Of a DNA stretch of 64,000 bases, positions 20,046 to 30,870 are shown piece after piece. Numbering within the stretch: position 1 is the first letter of the stretch; every line of letters begins with the position of its first letter. Source of the stretch: Chara braunii (lineage: Eukaryota; Streptophyta; Charophyceae; Charales; Characeae); NCBI GenBank assembly GCA_003427395.1, contig BFEA01000487.1, forward strand, positions 1,138,737 through 1,202,736. Direction: 5' to 3'. The notes under the pieces are model-generated. The model had not been told where the DNA came from and did not search any database. It was given only the letters and a program-made list of their open reading frames with translations. Made by a program: the position numbers and the translations under genes.

Positions 20046-21485
20046 TCAGAATAACTTTGAATGGTAAGCGGTGGCTTTGACAATTAATCGTAAACAGAAA
20101 GTAGATTTTACGTTTACCGCTAAGCCCTCGACCTTATTCTGACCACTTCATTAATCACCGGGGGAAAAACTCAACAATAAGGGAAAAGAAGCTCTTTATT
20201 ATGCAATAGAAAACGAAAATAATAATAATTGATCGACCCCCACTTCACCGCAAAATGAAGATAAACATGATCAGTTGAAATTCTGCTCGTGAAAACGAGG
20301 GGAGAAATAGACTTTCACCTAACTAACCCTTTTCACGCGTCATCCCCTCACATTGGCTCCTTGCATACTCAAATCAAGCTGACATTAGCTTCCCAAGCGC
20401 ACCTGCTGCACTTGGCTCAAGCACAGTGTCGTCACACGAGACAATCACACTATGCAGTTGCACNATACAGTCTTGTAACATTATCANACAGTGCAGTCAT
20501 ACAACATCGTCACACAATACAGTCCTACAGCATTGTCATTCACCAGCATGCACAAGCTCATGTGTTTTACACTCAATTAAATGCTGATCACAAACAACCT
20601 CTCGTTCATGCGACTTCTATCCCTGTGGTATCCAAGCAATCTAACGGAGAAGAAATAGATCATGCTCAACCCGGCGAAGTTCGCTAACGAAGGTACGATG
20701 TCTAAAACAGAGCCATAGTCGAGCTTCCCACCGCTCTTTAGATTAAAACTGTCAGCACGGGTGTAGAAAGGCCGCTTAATAGTCCGCAACCCGTGCACAT
20801 TGTGTACCCACATTCACTCTGCCGTTTCTTGCATAAGACTCTCGGGGAATCGGGCCAGCCTTTGGATACCCCAAAAGTGCAGATGAGTTACTCTGATAAC
20901 GATTGGTAAACAACAGAGTAATTTCTACGCGATGATGATAAAGATCTTCTCAAATCAGAAACAAAGTTATTGAAGCAATAGGCAACTATACATTCTCTCC
21001 AGGTCCGACCTGGCATGAACAAAGCCTGCTATGATGTCTTACATGAGACCAGTCCGAGGTGAGGCCAATGCAACGCCGTTGTCGAACCCGACAGGAAATC
21101 AGCTAACAACAACAGGAGACTATAGGGCGAAAACTACTGATGCTCACGCAACTTAACTGTTACCTCTCAAGTGGAACAACTAATGATAGCTGCCGCCATG
21201 TTTTCACAAGCATCACTCATTCGTCTTAGATTGGTGATTTCACAGCTTCACTCTCCGACCACCTTAGACTCAACACGACACTCGATCCTCCAATGTATTA
21301 TTGACGACGCCAACGAAGACGGTCTCATACGTTTGTCTCACCTACGTCTGGCTGGATCACGCAAAAAAACCTCTCTCTCTGCTTTGCCTCATCGGGTCAT
21401 AAACACCTTCATATCGTATCCGATCTTAGCATGTTTATACGAGTGGACAGTCATCAATGCGTTAGTCGCGTGAACGCAGCTGAGT
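20046..21485 (-). repeat. Block S1, unit B
   Basis: Reverse complement of 1–1,138 plus about 290 bp lying upstream of the window in unit A. Ns at 20,464 and 20,487; the second aligns with N 725 of unit A. The open frame at 20,289–20,687 lacks an ATG and runs opposite to the element. Confidence 0.7.
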
Positions 21486-22162
21486 TCTTCGAGTAAGCCT
21501 GCTGGTCACTCATGACTGCCCCCCCTAAGTGTAAGAACCCAATCTGACTGCCTCTCTCTTGTGTGACGGTATGCTATCATCACCGTCAGAGCTCGACTAT
21601 CCTCCCCTTGTCTTTTCCCTCTGTTCTGTTTTTCCCCTGTCCCGCGCGGTTGTGAACTCTCTGCCTTACGCGCACCTTTCAATACGGCCTATCTCAGTGT
21701 GTCCTCCCCTCGCTGGCTAGTCGCACACTGCAGTTCAGTTGACGTCAGCACCCTTGCACACGCACCCAGTTCTCATTTCTTTTTCCATCCCTTGCCGTTA
21801 ACCCTCTCATTTTGCTCTTCCCGACTGCCCTGCGTCTGTCGGGTGTTTACCCCACTATCGCTCACGCCTCTCGTTGACCGCCCTCTTACTCCTCCCAGGC
21901 CACGCCACGTGCAGTCTGTACATGCCCATCACACTCATGCGCACCATTCATCTCATCACCTCTGGTTCGCTACAGATGCCATTCTGTTGACACCAGGCGT
22001 GCTCCGCGAACTCGTCCCGTTCCCACTTACTCTCTGTCTCTCTCTTCGTTGACCTCTTCGCAGCGCATCTGTCCTGCCTCTCGCGTCTCACACTCGTCTC
22101 TTCACCTAGCTCTGTTTACCTCCTGCCCCGCGGCCTCCGGTCCCGTGGCCTCTGGAAGTCAG
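21486..22162 (-). repeat. Spacer downstream of ORF-X, unit B
   Basis: In sense this follows ORF-X. It is G/A-rich in sense with GAGAGAGACAGAGAG-type stretches and moderate GC. Matches 40,971–41,537, 57,391–58,068 and 61,828–62,390. Open frames here are on the opposite strand and not conserved in length. Confidence 0.45.
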
Positions 22163-22630
22163 CTATCGTGAGCTGGCCTCAGGTCCCTTTTCCACTGGCT
22201 CCGTGACCCGGTGGTGCTTTTGGATCTCCTCGGGTCTGTTCCAGGACCTCAGATCCGTCTCATAGTAAGCCTCGCTCATTTCACTCTCCCTGCCTGAGTC
22301 TCTCTCGTTGTGCTGCTCCTCCCTTGTCTCGGTCCCGGTTGATGATTTGGTCTCGTGATAGATGACCGTAGCTCTCAAGCCCATTGTCACCCCGTCTCGT
22401 CTGCACCTCCGCTCCGCCCTGTCGCGCACTTCGAGAATGGAAGCCCGCAGCCTCTGGTCACCTTGCATCTCTTCCTCTCTCCCCCCTTCAATACAGACCT
22501 TCAGTCGGACTACTTCTCCCCCATCATAGTTCAGCGCTGTCGTAATCTGAGGTCCTTCACCTGACACTGGAACCCAGCGCACTGTATGCCGCCAACACCC
22601 CGGCCTATAGCCGTGTAGTGCCATTGTCAC
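22163..22630 (-). CDS. ORF-X, shortened copy, unit B
   Basis: The true ATG is on the minus strand at 22,624 (MALHGYRPGC); two codons upstream are open but lack ATG. 153 residues; a stop replaces the codon after EASSR, where C and E continue to 178. Conserved parts: GCWRHTVRWVP, LNYDGGEVVRLKVC, VTVIYHET, REEQHNERDS, EKGPEAS. Hydrophilic; no signal peptide or membrane segment. Not recognised. Confidence 0.5.
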   Translation of the reverse strand: MTMALHGYRPGCWRHTVRWVPVSGEGPQITTALNYDGGEVVRLKVCIEGGREEEMQGDQRLRASILEVRDRAERRCRRDGVTMGLRATVIYHETKSSTGTETREEQHNERDSGRESEMSEAYYETDLRSWNRPEEIQKHHRVTEPVEKGPEASSR

Positions 22631-22817
22631 TCAAGATAGCCGAGAACTTAATCTCCAGGCGCTCGCAGTGAGGTAGCCCCCTTTACAAACCCCGAAGATC
22701 CACCCTCTCTCTTGTCTTAGGCCTGCAACACTAGCGCAAAAGAAACACTCTGCGACACAAAGTACTCTGCAACTAGTGTGCGTACCGTTAAACTCTCCTC
22801 CCTCTTTTCTTTTCTTT
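22631..22817 (-). other. ORF-X leader and polypurine tract, unit B
   Basis: On the minus strand 22,794–22,817 is a 24-base uninterrupted purine run (AAAGAAAAGAAAAG then G/A). Equivalent runs: 42,243–42,267, 58,642–58,666, 61,100–61,124. It resembles a retroelement polypurine tract, which would mark the 5' edge of the 3' LTR, but the next bases are TTTAACGG, not TG. A second possibility is a promoter purine tract for ORF-X, about 170 bp downstream. Confidence 0.3.
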
Positions 22818-23730
22818 ATAGGCCGTAACTCTGCGTACTAAAGGAAGAGACCAACTCTAGTCCTTTCATAATTTTCCTTCATATTAACAGTTTTAATATT
22901 TTCAAAATGAAAAACGAGGCAAAACTAAATAATTCGAAAACGAAGGTTCAATCGGTCGAAATACGTTCCGAAACCACTATGCGGCAGCAAAGTCACTAAT
23001 CATCACGACGGAACAGTGACCCAATCCGGTATCCCATAATGAAATGCTGACAAACATTTTCCTTTCCTCAAAACACAAGCTTTGTCCTATGTCTGGCGGG
23101 TACCCTAGTCTGGCGGGTACCCGTGTCCGATGGCAAGGAGGGGGCTTATGGCCCTCCATTAAGGGGGTGATAAGCCTCCTGCTAATGCGGCCACGGGTCG
23201 CCCTCCTTTTGAGGTCCCGCCGCGTGATGCCAGATCGAAACCCACCCACAGACTGTATACGTAGAATCGGCCTACTTAGGCCACAATAACATGGTTCAAA
23301 ATCCGAACCGTTGGCTTCCCGCGAAAGGACAAGCCAACAGGTAGAAAGTCAGATTTAGAAAACTTAATAATAATAATAAAATAAAATAACAATAATTACA
23401 ATAGGGAAAGGAAAAGAAAGAAGGGGGTAGTGTCTCAAAATCTCTCCGTGCACCAGCCTTGCCTGAACCACGCCCCGCTCTCACACACAGATCTGAGGTT
23501 CCTTTTCTTCCTTTTCCCATTTTCTTTTCTTTTTAGTCCTCACTGTATCTGCTCCTTAACCTGGCCACCGGGGTCCGCACGATTCGGGCAAATAGGCCTG
23601 GTCTTGGCAACTTACGAAAGACCGGTAAGGCTCAGACCATAGGATAGCGGCCGCAGTCTGAAAACCCGAATCGGCAGCCTTCCCTATGAAGTGACAGATT
23701 GACGGCGGGAAACTGAAAGTGGGGGAACTA

Positions 23731-23791
<61 letters not shown>

Positions 23792-24170
23792 GGAGAAGAA
23801 AGAAAAGGTGGCGCTTCAAATTTCGGCCCACCGTATCTGACCTGCAGTACAGCTGTTGGGTCTTACCGAGCGGAACCTAGACACGCAAAACCCGGTACAT
23901 GTGATATTCGAAGGGTTGTGCTCGCCTAGACTGCAATACCACCGCTCGAGTTAGAAACCCTGTCCTGTCGGCCTTCCCTCGAAACGACATGCCAGTCAAG
24001 GAAGGCAAACAAGGAATAATGATAACAATAAATAGTTAAAAATAACCAAGAAGTTGGACGCAACGATAACTAGGATTCAAAGGCCATCAGATTCCCCCTG
24101 AACTAAAGCTAGTAGTCCAACCACATTAATTATACCTCTAATTTTCTATTTTTCTTCTCTTGTTGCTTTT
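22818..24170 (-). repeat. (AAT)n and stem-loop modules, unit B
   Basis: (AAT)n of about 20 units at 23,730–23,791. Stem-loops: GTTGGCTT 23,310–23,317 with AAGCCAAC 23,331–23,338; GCCTTCC 23,971–23,977 with GGAAGGC 24,000–24,006. Each adjoins an AATAA-rich stretch. A duplicated TCTGGCGGGTACCC word occurs at 23,092–23,121. No gene. Confidence 0.6.
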
Positions 24171-25063
24171 TGTTTAGCTTTCTGTTATGTTGCCTGCTGT
24201 CAGTATCATGCACCGGACCCATAACCTGTACAGGGACGCTTAGCGGGCAGTTGAAAAGATTGAGCCCGCCCTTTCACTTTCGCGTCCCAGGGCAAACCTG
24301 GCGGCTACCACGATCACAGGCCGGTAGTGCTCTGCTGTACAGCAGGGCGCCGAGCCAGCGTGGACCAATGGAAGTCCTGTGGCACACCCCTTTTGCTGAG
24401 GGCTACCCCACTGGGACTGGCCTACGCCGGGAATAGTCCAGGTACTAGACCTATAGCACGAGATGAGCCTAGGGAGCAGTTGGCCGGATAAAGGAGCAGA
24501 CACCGAGCGAGGACCTGGTACACAAAGGAGGGCTGGGACACCGTGCCCTCCGACATAATACCAAACCACCACCCAGCGTCCCCGCTGGGTCAAAACGGAT
24601 CACGCTTCCAGTATATAAACAGTGAAAGCAGCAGTATTCTCATTCGTTCCTATTCGTAGCTCGCTGTGCAGCCCGAGCCGCGACTCTATGCGGCCTGTTT
24701 TCTGTTTTGCTTCAACGTCCACTCTTTCTCCCAGCGCTCGCTTTTTTTTCCTAGCGGTCATCCTTTTCCTCTACGCTCACCTTCTCCTTCGGCTCACCTT
24801 TCTTTTTGGTGCTCGCCTTCTCTCTCTCAGTGCTCGTCTTTTCTCTCTGCGCTCGCCTTCCTTTTACCACCGCAGGTCGTGGTCCTCATATTCAGTGCAG
24901 TCGTTTTTCCTCTTTTCTTCCTATAAGTTCTTTGTTTTCGTTCTCCCCCTTGTCCATCTCATCACCGCAAACTCTTTTCACATAATATCCTCCTAATCAT
25001 AGGTCTTAGTGCTACATCCTCAGTCTCTCATCCCTCCCTTAATAACTAGACTCGATCTCTGCC
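24171..25063 (+). promoter_or_regulatory. Opposite-strand promoter region, unit B
   Basis: On the plus strand, opposite to pol: TATATAAA at 24,612–24,619, then a pyrimidine-rich stretch (24,715–24,960, many CTTTCTC/TTTTCCTC words) leading to ATG 25,064. TATA plus CT-rich leader is the arrangement of a fungal RNA polymerase II promoter (general knowledge). The equivalent in unit C reads TATACAAAC at 44,049–44,057, so weaker. Confidence 0.45.
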
Positions 25064-25300
25064 ATGCCTGAGGCATGTCGTGGACAGGGTCGAGGAAGAC
25101 GAGGTAGGACAGGAAAGGCCAAAGAGGAGTCACCGGTTAGGGCACGACGCTCCTACAGTTCAGAGGAGGAGGAGGAGGAAGAACCAAGAGGCTACGCGCA
25201 TCCGAGGCCCTATCCACGTTATCCAGCATCAGGGTGGTATGAGAAGACTCCATCCCCAGACAGGATGGAGTACCTTCGTAAAAAATTTGATGCGCGTTAA
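25064..25300 (+). CDS. Arg/Gly- and Glu-rich ORF, opposite strand, unit B
   Basis: 78 residues from a true ATG. The N-terminus has RG repeats (GQGRGRRGR), then a run of seven Glu at residues 34–40, a Pro/Tyr/Arg stretch (HPRPYPRYP) and WYEKTP. It ends at a TAA where unit C (44,500) reads TAT and stays open to 156 residues. RG-rich plus acidic composition suggests nucleic-acid or protein binding; it could be the start of another element's gag. Not recognised. Confidence 0.4.
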   Translation: MPEACRGQGRGRRGRTGKAKEESPVRARRSYSSEEEEEEEPRGYAHPRPYPRYPASGWYEKTPSPDRMEYLRKKFDAR

Positions 25301-26170
25301 AGTACCCCCAGTGCTTCTTCTTCCCCTTATTTTCCTAGAGCTCATTCCACTACAACCGTAAGCAAGGCCAAAGTGCCCGCTCCGCCTCCTTCTGTTACAT
25401 GTACTGTCTCATCACCCCATCATCCCAGTCACTGTGTCCTTTTCGGCATCTTCTTTCTCCTCTTTCTTTTCCAAATCGAGCTCATGGCTGTCTTTTATGT
25501 ATAAGCGCGAGTTCTTCTCTGCTTTCTAAGTCTGATTTCGGCTCATAAGATTTCCAGTTCACTGTCCAGTCTATAGCGTCCCAGGCCTGAGAGTTTGGCT
25601 TTCTTAAGGCTACAGACGCAGATTCCTCATGAACCAGGCCGCTTGTTGGCCACCAAATAAAATCTTAAGAAGGATTCTGTCTAAATCTTTGACCCGTTCA
25701 ACCGCTGGCTTTTTACATGGAGGTTACCTTAGCTCTTGATCAGGCATTTATGCCAAGGATGACCCCAGTAACGGGGGTAATTGCTCTGTCTGCCATGCTG
25801 GAAGTAGGGCATACCAAACCCTCTTTTTTGTTCTCTGGCCTGAGTGAGACGTCTTCTCAGCTTCTCAGGCATCCAACGGGGATACCAAACCCTTGTTTTC
25901 TTTCTCTGGTCTGAGTGAGGCGTCTCCCCAACTTCTCAGACAAAAGGGGGGGGACACCAAACCCTTTTTGTTTTTCCTGGTCTGGGAGCTTCTGACAATT
26001 ATCCGTATACCTGCAAAACCAGCAAGTCCCATAGACAACAACCTTGCCCAGCAAGTAGACTCTCTGACAACCAGCAGTTAAACATAAATAAATTAAAATA
26101 AAACCCATAAATAAAATACTAAAAAATAATAACAATTAATACATAACAACTCTTCGTACCCAGGATTTAT
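25301..26170 (-). repeat. 71-bp repeats and AT-rich tract, unit B
   Basis: 25,301–25,720 shows no structure I can name. 25,730–25,990 carries the 71-bp repeats seen at 13,370–13,560, reversed. 26,080–26,150 is the AT-rich tract. Confidence 0.55.
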
Positions 26171-26760
26171 TGATTGCCTTGGTTTCAGGCCACTACTGGC
26201 CAGGAATGTCAGACGTCCCGTCAGTCTGACATACCTCATTCGGTCCGCCTCAGGCCAGGACTAGTCAGACCATTTGTCTTGACAGCCCCTTTGACCTGCG
26301 TCCAGGTCAGGACCAATCATACCCACCACTCGAGTATGACAGCCCTTTGGCACTCTCACTAGGACACCCAGACTATAGCGGTTCTGGTCACTTTATGACA
26401 GTAGACGTCCCGTCAGTCAAACTGTCCCGAACCTAGATTTGACCACTGCGGTCAGGGACCGGCTCACCTACCAGTTTTTGACCAAAAGCGTTGGCTACCC
26501 CGCCCAGAATTTTGAACGTGGGACCCGGTCTTACCACAGTTCCAGGCTCTGGCTAACCTCACTGGATTGCATCCTCTGACTGCGGTAGGGTTCCAACCGA
26601 CCCCTTTCAGCCTTATAGGCCAGACTCCGGGAGTCTTAGCCTCAACTTACTACGGAATTCGACACTCACGTCGGGCACCTGCTGACCCCACCAGATTGCA
26701 ACCTACTGCGGTAAGGCTCTGGCTGGCCCCGACAATCAACGTGTCCTTAGGTTAGAGAAG
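26171..26760 (-). repeat. Hairpin repeat array, unit B
   Basis: Reverse complement of 12,601–13,180. Paired stems are kept, for example GTCAGAC/GTCTGAC near 26,207–26,232 and TGACCT/AGGTCA near 26,290–26,308. Confidence 0.55.
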
Positions 26761-27637
26761 AAAACCCCAAGCACATACAGTCAGACAAGCATAGCATAAT
26801 CCCACAAGCAGACTGCCCTCGCCCCATAATAAAACAAATATTTTCCAAGAGACCTTCATTCAGTCTCAAGAGGCACTGAACAATAACATGCTAGCCAACA
26901 CTAAGGGTTCGTAAGAGACCTCTCTTCAGGCTCAAGCAAAGAGTTAGTGCTAGCCCCAGAGAGGTCCCTCCCTCAACTGGGATTTCTTTTCCACGAGACA
27001 TCCCTTCAGTCTCAAGAATGTACTGAAATACTGATCTCAGAGAGGTCCCTTCCCTCATCTGAGTGAAGACAGGCTCTTAGCCAATAAGCACGAAGTTCCT
27101 CTACTGACCACTCTTAGTCAAGTAAAGATGAACTTCTTTATGCCTGCCTTCATCTGAATCTCTTGGATGGGCAACTTAGTCAGAGACACGAAGCCCTTTT
27201 GCTGATAACTCTCAGTCAGGCAGAACTGAACTTCTTTACGCCCATCATGATTTCTCTTAGTGATAACAATAGTACTGCTTATATCATTTGATGTGCCACA
27301 ACCATGAGTTTCTCAGACCTTGACACTTGTGCCAATGCTCTCAGAACTGTACTCACAGTTACTTCCCACTCTCAGGATTTGACACTCATGGAACGACTGC
27401 AGCATAGCATCAAAGATATACTCTTATTAACTCAGTTGCTTGTTGAAAGAGATAACGAAATGACTTGCTGAAAATTTGAATACTGCAACTGAGATGCTGA
27501 AACTGGAGTACTAAAACTGAAATACTGAAACTGAAATGCTGAATTGACTATGCAAGAATGATCATTGTCTGTTGATAACTGAGCCTCACTNTCTCAGTGT
27601 CTTACTGTATTCTTTCTCAGTTCTCTTTGATCGTCTC
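26761..27637 (-). repeat. Region after pol, unit B
   Basis: Counterpart of 11,712–12,600: ~98-bp duplicate, ~75–90 bp units and CAGTTTCAGTAT words near 27,480–27,540. N at 27,592. No gene. Confidence 0.55.
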
Positions 27638-28877
27638 TTACTTGGGTGGTTGACTCCTCTTTCCTCTCTTTGGAGTCACTGTAGGGATCAAGTCAGGATC
27701 TCTGAAGATAAACTTACGAAGTCTTGACCCTGACACCATGTGGTGAACTCTGGATCCGTCCATTTCGGAGATCTCATAAACCTTGCCTTCTGCCTCTCCT
27801 GTGATTCTGTAAGGACCAAGCCATCTAGGCTCCAATCTCTTAGTCCATTGTGTCTCAAGAGAACTGTCAAATAGAAGGACAATATTTCCGATCTTCAATT
27901 TCTCTTTTCTTATATATTTTTTCTTGTTTTATCTTTCTTGATCCGATAGTGTGTTGGATGTCATTCTCTCTGCTGCATCTATTACTGTCTGATCAACTTC
28001 ATATATTTGCCTCATTCTGATCTGAAGGAGTTCTGAAATTGAATAGTCTCTGTCGCTTTCTTGACTTGACCATGTCTTGACAATACTCTCAATTGGCAGT
28101 GTAGCATATCGGTCGTACCACAAAGTAAAAGGTGCATAACCAGTTGTTCTCTTGACTGTGATATTATCAGCATATACAACAACTCTTAAAACCTTTGGCC
28201 AATTACTGAGTTTTCCTTTACACCACTTGTCCAATGAATCTTTCACAGTTTTGTGGCATCTCTCGAGAGGGGCATTCGCTTGAGGATGGTAAATAGTCAC
28301 ATACCGAATTCTGACACCCAATCTGAGTGTAATTCTTCTGACGACCTCATTTCTGAATTCTGATCCTCTGTCTGAGACAAATTCTCTGATAAATGGATAC
28401 CTGAAATAGATTTCCTCTATCCAATCAGCCACTTGTTCGGTTGTCGTCCTTTTCAGAGGTTTTGCCTCAACGTATCCAAAGAAGTTATCTCTCATGTTCA
28501 GTATGTATCTCATCCCATCTTTTCGTGGAGGCATAGTGATGAGATCCAAATGAACTTTACTACCTGACTCTGCCAGGATTGTAGGGAATAGGGGCTCAAT
28601 CGTCCTCGTGGTAGACCTCTTCAGACATAAGACACATGATTTACAATATCTGAAAATCATGTCTCTCATGCCAGGCCAAAAGTAAAGTTTGACAGTTTTA
28701 GAGTAGGTTGCCTTAGCAGCCATTTGGGTATTGGCAACCCCCTTATGCAGAGCAGCAATTATCTCAAACTGCCTCTCTTTACCACAGACCACTCTTAGTG
28801 GAGGTAGGCCTTCCTTACCATCCACAAAGAGATGTCCTCTTTTTAGTCTAAATTTCTTCCTTGAATCTTTATAATAA
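27638..28877 (-). pseudogene. pol: Integrase, unit B
   Basis: Catalytic part open 27,929–28,825 (298 codons), the longest integrase frame in the window. HLDLI, VSDRG and LERCHK keep the D, D-35-E triad. The second zinc His is lost: HKGVANTQ instead of HEGVAGGH. The C-terminal part is in a different frame (27,638–27,898) with GPYRITG intact and tail KRGKRSQPPK, after a break in an A-rich stretch near 27,910. Confidence 0.8.
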
Positions 28878-29835
28878 TATTATTTTAGCTGCCCCTTTTC
28901 CATCTTTCTGCCAATCTCTTGATAATTTTCATCATATTCTTCAAAGGAGAAAAATATTTTTTCTTCCTTCTTTTCACTTTCTTCTTCTTCTTTGAACCTG
29001 AACTTTTCCCAATCTCATGAGCAGCCACTGCTGCTGTATTAATTCTGACATACCAATCGTTCGGTTCATCTTCTTCTTCTTTCCCAAGAATCGATTCATA
29101 AATGTATGCCTTTGGGATTTCTCCCCAACTGTCTCTCTCTTCAGGCCACAGACTCCACTTGTAGGGGCATGGTGCCTAATAATCCTCATCATCTTTTTCA
29201 TTAAGGAAATTATTAACATAGGTGGATTCTTCAATTGTTCCATTCACGTCTTCTTCTTCTTCTCGCCACTCAATCCGGCTCAGGTCATCTGCTCTGTTCT
29301 TCTCAGTGGGAATCTTTTCCAGCTTAAAATCATATGTCCAGATGAAGGCGATCCATCTGCTGACCTTTGGATCTACCTGTTGGTGGTTTTTAATGACACC
29401 AATTACAACAGATGCATTAGTCCTCAGGATGAATCTCCTCCCCAAGACGTAGTGCCTGAAGTACCTGAGGCTATGGATGATTGACAGTAGCTCTTTCCTG
29501 AATTGGGTGTAGCCTCTTTCAGTAGAATTAAGGGTTCTACTCTCAAATCTCAGAGATCTTTCTCTCCCGTTTTCATCTTTCTGAATAAGCACTCCACCCA
29601 GAGTCAGTGGTCCTCCATCGGCCTCAATGACGGAAGGTCTTGTCTCCTCATCATCATAATAAGGTACTCCCAGTACTACACCACCGTCTCTTAGTTTTTC
29701 TTTCAATGTCTCTGCTCCAACTTGTCTTTTATCATTCCATACTAAGTTAACCCCTTGTCTTACCATCTCTCTCAGAGGTTCTGCAAGGGCGACAAAATGA
29801 GGAATAAAAATCCTCCAGAAACCACAATCTCCCAA
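28878..29835 (-). pseudogene. pol: RNase H and acidic linker, unit B
   Basis: 29,176–29,835 is open: GFWRIFIPHF, IEADGG, KELLSI, RADDLS. The third RNase H acidic residue is replaced (RTNASVV for RTDASVV), so the enzyme should be inactive. The acidic/basic linker 28,974–29,175 is in another frame; a TAG near 29,176 follows DDEDY. Confidence 0.75.
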
Positions 29836-30870
29836 GAAGCTCCTAACGTCTGTCGCTCTCTTGAAAGGCAGAGATTAGTTCAAGATCTTGTCTATATTAT
29901 TGGGATCTGGACTCCTACCCTTGGAGAAGCATCTGAAACCCAAGATTTTCACTTCTGGTTGGAAAGAAGGGACTTTGGTCCACTGGCAGTCAGATTATAC
30001 CTCCGAAGTTTTTCTAGGACCATCTTCACTCCTTCAGCATGTTCCCAGACAAACTTTCTAACTCCCCCTGCGACCAAAGTCTCATCTCTTACCAAGGGTC
30101 CTTTTACAAGATTATCATCAATGTAGGGACTTATTATTTCAGGAGAAATATCCTGCATGACTTTGATAATATCATTTTGAACCACCGCCACTCCGTTAGT
30201 CCAGCCCTGAGGTACCACACACATCTGAACAAGCCCCCTCGGTGTGTGCATGGCAGTCATGAGTCGGCTGGTGGGGTCAATAGGGAATTGATCATAGCCA
30301 GAATACAGGTCAACTAGAGAATAAATACATCGACCACCAAAAATTCAACGAGGAGATCAGCATTGGGAAGACTACCTGCATCACGTACCATCAAAGAATT
30401 GAGCTTCTGAAGTCCGCCCTCTGGTTTCCAGAAACAAAATCAGTGGTTAGCATACGGTCCATCAGCAGGTTCAACAACATTAGATGCAATCTTCTTGTCT
30501 AGGTACTTTACTACTTCCGCTTCTTCCTTTAGGGCATGCTTAGTTGGTCTATCATTACATGTAACATGATCAACAGTCCAAATCTTGGTCATCTTGATCA
30601 TGTCCACGTCCAATCGTCCCCCCTCTTCATCATTAAAGGAGAAAGCACCAAGGAATTTCTGACACATCTTGAAGATATATTCTTTCTCTTTAGGTAGGAT
30701 AAACTGATCCGAGCCTATCTTCATCGTGTCAAACCTTTCTCTGGTGATCATATTCTCCAGCTTTGCCGATTCCCTCAATGCTCTTATAATTTGCCTTTCA
30801 TTTTTCAATGCTTCATCATAATCTTTCTCTATTAAGACTGCCACTGAGTTCTTTTTCACCCCCTTGGGCT
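29836..30870 (-). pseudogene. pol: Reverse transcriptase, unit B
   Basis: Palm at 29,949–30,260 with VVPQGWTNG and SPYIDDN intact. N-terminal part open 30,440–30,859 (KKNSVAVLIEKDYDEALK…KMCQKFLGAF) and ends in a TGA after PYANH where a Leu codon is expected. Frame breaks near 29,940 and 30,330–30,430, where about 20 bp of the IQNLQKLNS region are missing. Confidence 0.75.

Noticed and set aside
23556-23831. Leu-rich protein (long Leu run)
   Set aside because: Produced by reading across the (AAT)n microsatellite; not a gene.
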